This document shows, piece by piece, positions 6,764 through 9,963 of a stretch of DNA of 9,963 nucleotides. Position numbers and translations under genes: made by a program. The notes beneath the pieces were generated by a model. That model was not told the DNA's origin and searched no databases. It worked only from the letters and a program-made list of their open reading frames with translations. The stretch lies in NCBI GenBank assembly GCA_964651785.1, contig CAZYWJ010000087.1, positions 1 to 9,963 on the forward strand. Direction: 5' to 3'. The DNA comes from JAKVAV01 sp964651785. Lineage in GTDB: Bacteria > Bacteroidota > Bacteroidia > Flavobacteriales_D > Cryomorphaceae. The stretch's first letter is position 1. Each line of letters begins with the position of its first letter.

Positions 6764-6907
6764 TGCCAACATCCGGATAAACCCCATAAAAAAAGACCCA
6801 ATTGTATAAATCCCCCTTTATGCGCCCAACGGAATACTCCCAAATATAACCCATTTCCCTACATACTGAAGGGCAAAAGGCCAACGCTTTATCAAAATTT
6901 GAAAACG
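6764..6907 (-). repeat. Dispersed intergenic repeat, copy B
   Basis: This is the second copy of the repeat at 681-819, in the same orientation. It shares ATGCGCCCAACGGA (6819-6832), CCAAATATAA and CCATTTCC, and a matching region around CCCATAAAAAAAGACCC. On the minus strand it ends at ATGTTGGCACTA, the core that starts the following cassette-like gene. Three GTTGG motifs in the same orientation (minus-strand cores near 6884, 6828 and 6769) lie about 55-60 bp apart within it. Copy A keeps only the middle one intact. It occupies most of the 275-bp gap after the FG-GAP gene, and no ORF is seen inside. Confidence 0.75.
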
Positions 6908-7024
6908 GGTGGTCTACGTCCTTACGGGGTTTCTATCCCATCCTGTACTTCCCCTAAGAGCGGAGTTTGATCATCTGCATTTACGGCATCGGAGTACTGG
7001 CTGAAAAGGCAGGAAAGGTACCGC

Positions 7025-9565
7025 CTATTGTACTATTAACTTATTAGTGGCGCTGAATAGCTCTGTAGTAATGTTGACTATGTATAGTCCCGCGGACAGT
7101 TTCGCACCGGAAATAAACAGGGTAGATTCTCCTTCAGGAAAAGCGACCGGCTGCCTATGTACCGGTTGTCCTTGGGCAGAATAAATTTCGACCGTGCCCA
7201 TTGACTCCTGCGGTGCATTAAATCGCACATTCACTTCGCCGCTCGTTGCGGGGTTGGGATATAGCGTCAATTCAATTTCTTTCGGGTTTCTATCCTCAGT
7301 GTTTAAAATGAGCGTATTGTTTAGAAACACAGTAGCACGCGTGCTACCGATGTCAAAGAGCACGAGATCTTGGTCGCCGTCGTTGTCCAGGTCTGAAATG
7401 CTGAACATCCCTGAAGCAGCGAGTGGAAAACCCGAATTTTCAATGAGATCAAAACTTCCGTCGCCCTGATTTTGATAGAGGTAGCTACGCCATTCGAAAT
7501 CGGCTTGCCTACCTCTCAACAGGAGGTCTTGGAAACCATCGAGATTGAAATCGAAAAATTCGAAATGCACTTGATCCAGCTCTGCAAAAGCAGACTCGGC
7601 TGAGAGTGAAAACTGTCCCGTGCCATCATTTTCATAAGTTTGATTGAATGAAGTATAGTCGGACGAATACTTTCCGAAAAGTTGAAGATCAGAATCACCA
7701 TCGCCATCAATATCCGTGAAAGCAAAGGAGACCGCATAGGTGCCTGTGGTATACAGATCGGGCAATAGTATAAAATTGTCGAAACCTTCGTTGCGGTAAA
7801 TTTTGACGGTCTGATTGGAAGCAAAGCCTCTGGTCATAGCCATGTCCAAATCTCCGTCATTGTCAATATCTGCAAAATCGATACCCTCAGAAATGTAGAA
7901 ATCTCCCTCAAGAATGATTTCAATCAAATTGAAGTTTCCCGTACCATCATTCACGGCAAAATTTGTGCTGAAAGAATTGTTTTGATCTACTCCGGCAATG
8001 AAAAAATCCAAATCCTGATCGCCATCGATATCTGCTAATCTGACCATGCTATTGGTGAGCTCTGGAATACCCGTACCGGTCATCTCTGTAAAGTTCCCGT
8101 TCCCATTGTTTAGTGCAATAACGGTACAGGTGAGCTCATCCCACTGGTAAGGAGTCCCTGACGAGATGATGTCTAAATCTCCATCGGCATCTATATCTCC
8201 TATATCCACTCCTTTGAAAACACCGCACACGGGTTGGAATGTCATGTTTTGTTCAAAGGTGCCATCTCCACGATTTTTCGAAATCTTGGCGAAGTCAAGT
8301 TCGTGAAAAACGAGTGCATCATTGTCTTCGTCACCATCAAAATCGGCAAAGTGTGCGTTGACTCCATGGTTATTGAACAAATCATGCGGGTGAAGCGGTT
8401 CAAAGTTCAGATCGTCTTGGTTTTCGTACAACCAAGTTCGGTAGACACCATTTCCCAGTATACCTGCAGTTAAAAAATCAAGGTCGCCGTCGTTATCAAA
8501 ATCAAAAAATCCATTGTTCGAACTAAGGAGAATGGTATTCAATCCATGCTCCACCTCTTCAAACTCACCAAATCCATCGTTTAAGTAGATTCTTGAAGTA
8601 CCACTTTCAGGTACGAAGGCATCCAAGTCGCCGTCCATATCGAGATCGACATACTCAAAGCCCTGTGCGTACTCTACCGAGTTGGAAGTTTCCGTAAACG
8701 ATCCGTTACCATCATTGAGATAAACCGTCCAATAAGCCTCTTCGGGGTAAAGCGGCGACATATGTATGGTTATATCATCATCTCCATCGTTGTCCACATC
8801 TGCTATTTGAAAGCCCGGACTTGCATTCTCCAAAAACGGGACATCTATGTCAGGGGTAAACTCAGTCCCATTATTGTAAAAAATGGTCATTCTTGAACCA
8901 AGGGAATTGTCGGGAATACCGTAAGCCAAAATATCGTTGAATCCGTTTTGATCAAAGTCCGCAACTGCTACATTCTGTATTTTACCATCGGGATAAATAC
9001 TGTAGTCATAATAAGGTTCAAACACTCCGCTCCCATTGTTCAGGTAAATAATCTCCTCCTCATCATTTCTTTGGGTTATGAAGATGTCTTTAAAACCATC
9101 AGCATTCAAGTCGGCGAGTACATAGGGTCTCCTCTGCCCTGTTTGAAGTGAGAAAGATTGAATTAATTCAAAGTTTGCGAGGCCATCGTTTAAGTACACG
9201 CGTATAGTATAATCGATGTTGAGCTGAGGCGATTCTGCCATCACGATATCGGCATCGCCATCATTGTCTACGTCATCAACCATGAGTTGTCCCGTCCTGA
9301 AATCAGCAAAGGGGAGATCGGGTAGTTCAGAAAATTCACCACCTCCCTCGTTCTTGTATATGAGGCACCTATTCTCGTATAGCGCTCCCGCTTCATAACT
9401 CCCGCTCAACAGAACATCGGTGAGCCCATCATTGTCAAAATCTTCCATTGCCATACTGCTGTTATACATTCCTGCAAACATTGGCGATTCTGATAGTTCA
9501 GTAAAGACTTGTGCAAAAGATTGGGTTGTGGCAAGAACCAGAAAAAATAAGCAATTGGTTTTCAT
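7025..9565 (-). CDS. Secreted FG-GAP/VCBS-repeat protein with T9SS type A sorting domain
   Basis: An 846-residue exported protein. Residues 1-19 are a signal peptide (hydrophobic core, cut after SFA-Q). From residue 42 to about 733 there are 14 Asp-rich calcium-loop repeats of the type DxDNDGxxD, for example DFDNDGLTD (42-50) and DLDNDGDQD (725-733), spaced on average about 53 residues. These are FG-GAP/VCBS blades that build Ca2+-binding beta-propellers, and 14 blades would fit two seven-bladed propellers. A few loops are degenerate (DFDGDEDND, DFDQNGFND). Residues 764-846 are a type A Por-secretion C-terminal domain, with LTLYPNPATSG at its start and LSAGLYIVNI near its end. The protein should therefore be exported by Sec, cross the outer membrane through the type IX system and be anchored or released. 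No catalytic domain is seen; a role in adhesion or ligand binding is inferred. Confidence 0.93.
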   Translation of the reverse strand: MKTNCLFFLVLATTQSFAQVFTELSESPMFAGMYNSSMAMEDFDNDGLTDVLLSGSYEAGALYENRCLIYKNEGGGEFSELPDLPFADFRTGQLMVDDVDNDGDADIVMAESPQLNIDYTIRVYLNDGLANFELIQSFSLQTGQRRPYVLADLNADGFKDIFITQRNDEEEIIYLNNGSGVFEPYYDYSIYPDGKIQNVAVADFDQNGFNDILAYGIPDNSLGSRMTIFYNNGTEFTPDIDVPFLENASPGFQIADVDNDGDDDITIHMSPLYPEEAYWTVYLNDGNGSFTETSNSVEYAQGFEYVDLDMDGDLDAFVPESGTSRIYLNDGFGEFEEVEHGLNTILLSSNNGFFDFDNDGDLDFLTAGILGNGVYRTWLYENQDDLNFEPLHPHDLFNNHGVNAHFADFDGDEDNDALVFHELDFAKISKNRGDGTFEQNMTFQPVCGVFKGVDIGDIDADGDLDIISSGTPYQWDELTCTVIALNNGNGNFTEMTGTGIPELTNSMVRLADIDGDQDLDFFIAGVDQNNSFSTNFAVNDGTGNFNLIEIILEGDFYISEGIDFADIDNDGDLDMAMTRGFASNQTVKIYRNEGFDNFILLPDLYTTGTYAVSFAFTDIDGDGDSDLQLFGKYSSDYTSFNQTYENDGTGQFSLSAESAFAELDQVHFEFFDFNLDGFQDLLLRGRQADFEWRSYLYQNQGDGSFDLIENSGFPLAASGMFSISDLDNDGDQDLVLFDIGSTRATVFLNNTLILNTEDRNPKEIELTLYPNPATSGEVNVRFNAPQESMGTVEIYSAQGQPVHRQPVAFPEGESTLFISGAKLSAGLYIVNITTELFSATNKLIVQ

Positions 9566-9677
9566 GGTGACAGGTTAAGTTGGTTCACCTTAAACGTGGT
9601 TATTTTAACAATATTTTGAATTCAATAGCGGTACTGCATGTATCCGTCAATAAACGGAGCGGGAGAATACCGCCGAA
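9566..9677. other. Upstream region of the FG-GAP gene, no clear promoter
   Basis: This is the leader and promoter side of the FG-GAP gene. It is AT-rich between about 9598 and 9625, but no clean TAnnTTTG box with a -33 partner was found, and no Shine-Dalgarno sequence precedes the ATG at 9565. A weak symmetry, GGTGA...TCACC, spans 9566-9589 immediately next to the start codon. Confidence 0.4.
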
Positions 9678-9917
9678 ATGTATAACCGTATTTTAAGTCA
9701 ATCTACTGCTCGTTTAGCGAATCAAGATTATGTCTATTTATCGATCGATCCAATCCCGAGTGCTTTAGATGATGCACAGCGGTTTGCACATGGTTTTAGT
9801 CACCTGCCGCTTACCCGCCATATGCAATATCCCGTTTTAGAAATGATCTTTATTGTTCAATCAAAAGGAAGTAAATCAGGTTCCAAATATTTCATCTTTG
9901 CCTTTTCTGAGGTATAA
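9678..9917 (+). CDS. Doubtful orphan ORF, possibly a fragment of a transferred gene
   Basis: A 79-codon frame on the opposite strand to everything else. The frame is open back to the stop at 9651-9653. Its first 57 or so residues (MYNRILSQSTARLANQDYVY onward, through DPIPSALDDAQRFAHGF) have mixed, protein-like composition, including the CGT/CGG/CGC arginine codons. The last 20 residues (QSKGSKSGSKYFIFAFSEV) look like translated non-coding DNA and lie antisense to the partial gene at 9857-9963. I do not recognise a family. It may be the remnant of a foreign gene whose 3' end was lost near 9845, or a chance frame. Confidence 0.25.
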   Translation: MYNRILSQSTARLANQDYVYLSIDPIPSALDDAQRFAHGFSHLPLTRHMQYPVLEMIFIVQSKGSKSGSKYFIFAFSEV

Positions 9918-9963
9918 ATGTCAAATCCGTAGTGACAAGCCATTAGTTCTCTGAAGTTAGTTT
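9857..9963 (-). CDS. C-terminal end of an unidentified protein, partial at the window edge
   Basis: On the minus strand one frame enters from the right edge and runs 34 residues to a TGA at 9857-9859, ending MKYLEPDLLPFD. The visible part includes TNFRELMACHYGFDIYTSEK. Its balanced, aromatic-rich composition and a proline-containing tail look like a genuine C-terminus. It has the same strand as all other genes here. The stretch is too short to assign a family, and an in-frame ATG at 9942-9940 cannot be excluded as the true start of a tiny ORF. Confidence 0.45.
   Translation of the reverse strand, partial: TNFRELMACHYGFDIYTSEKAKMKYLEPDLLPFD

Noticed and set aside
6194..6771. The 11-bp inverted repeats as insertion-sequence terminal repeats
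   Set aside because: The enclosed gene is not a transposase, no target-site duplication is visible, and the asymmetrical attC-like palindrome on one side only fits a cassette better.
7380..9450. Recurrent short motifs such as CCATCATTGTC and CCATCGCCATC, at first resembling a CRISPR or tandem array
   Set aside because: They are the codons of the Asp-rich FG-GAP calcium loops inside one intact reading frame, with irregular spacing and no separate spacers.

Overview
The window looks like chromosomal DNA of a member of the Bacteroidota. The grounds are: a TonB-dependent receptor with an N-terminal carboxypeptidase-regulatory-like domain; a secreted FG-GAP/VCBS-repeat protein ending in a type IX secretion (T9SS) sorting domain; start codons without clear Shine-Dalgarno sequences; and one good match to the Bacteroidota -7 promoter box (TAnnTTTG). 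The genus cannot be resolved from this sequence. Every confidently called gene lies on the minus strand, so transcription runs from right to left.

Reading in the direction of transcription, the right edge (9857-9963) holds the C-terminal end of an unidentified protein, followed by about 290 bases containing only a doubtful plus-strand ORF. The large FG-GAP/T9SS gene (7025-9565) comes next. Behind it is a roughly 140-bp intergenic repeat (copy B, about 6764-6907), then a small secreted-protein gene broken by a -1 frameshift (6202-6749), then a 68-bp imperfect palindrome resembling an integron attC site (6135-6202). About 270 bases without a gene follow, ending in an AT-rich hairpin (5934-5973).

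The centre is a compact four-gene block: an AraC-family regulator (4961-5860), a DUF2141 exported protein (4443-4874), a retinol-dehydrogenase-like short-chain dehydrogenase (3552-4418) and a TonB-dependent outer-membrane receptor (1128-3503). The last three are 24 and 48 bp apart and are probably one transcription unit. The regulator in front is separated from it by a perfect 9-bp inverted repeat. The layout suggests regulated uptake of a ligand through the receptor, with a periplasmic/exported accessory protein and a cytoplasmic oxidoreductase. The ligand is not evident.

The left end carries repeat copy A (about 681-819) and an overlapping MNT/HepT toxin-antitoxin pair: MNT nucleotidyltransferase antitoxin at 316-627, and HepT RNase toxin at 1-326, cut by the window edge.

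The most interesting signal is that the accessory genes appear organised as cassettes. The broken secreted-protein gene is bounded by exact 11-bp inverted copies of TGTTGGCACTA. The downstream copy opens an attC-sized imperfect palindrome that closes with a different core, GTTGTGC. This is the topology expected of an integrated integron gene cassette. The same 140-bp repeat, ending at a GTTG core, sits directly upstream of both this gene and the toxin-antitoxin pair. No integrase gene is in the window.
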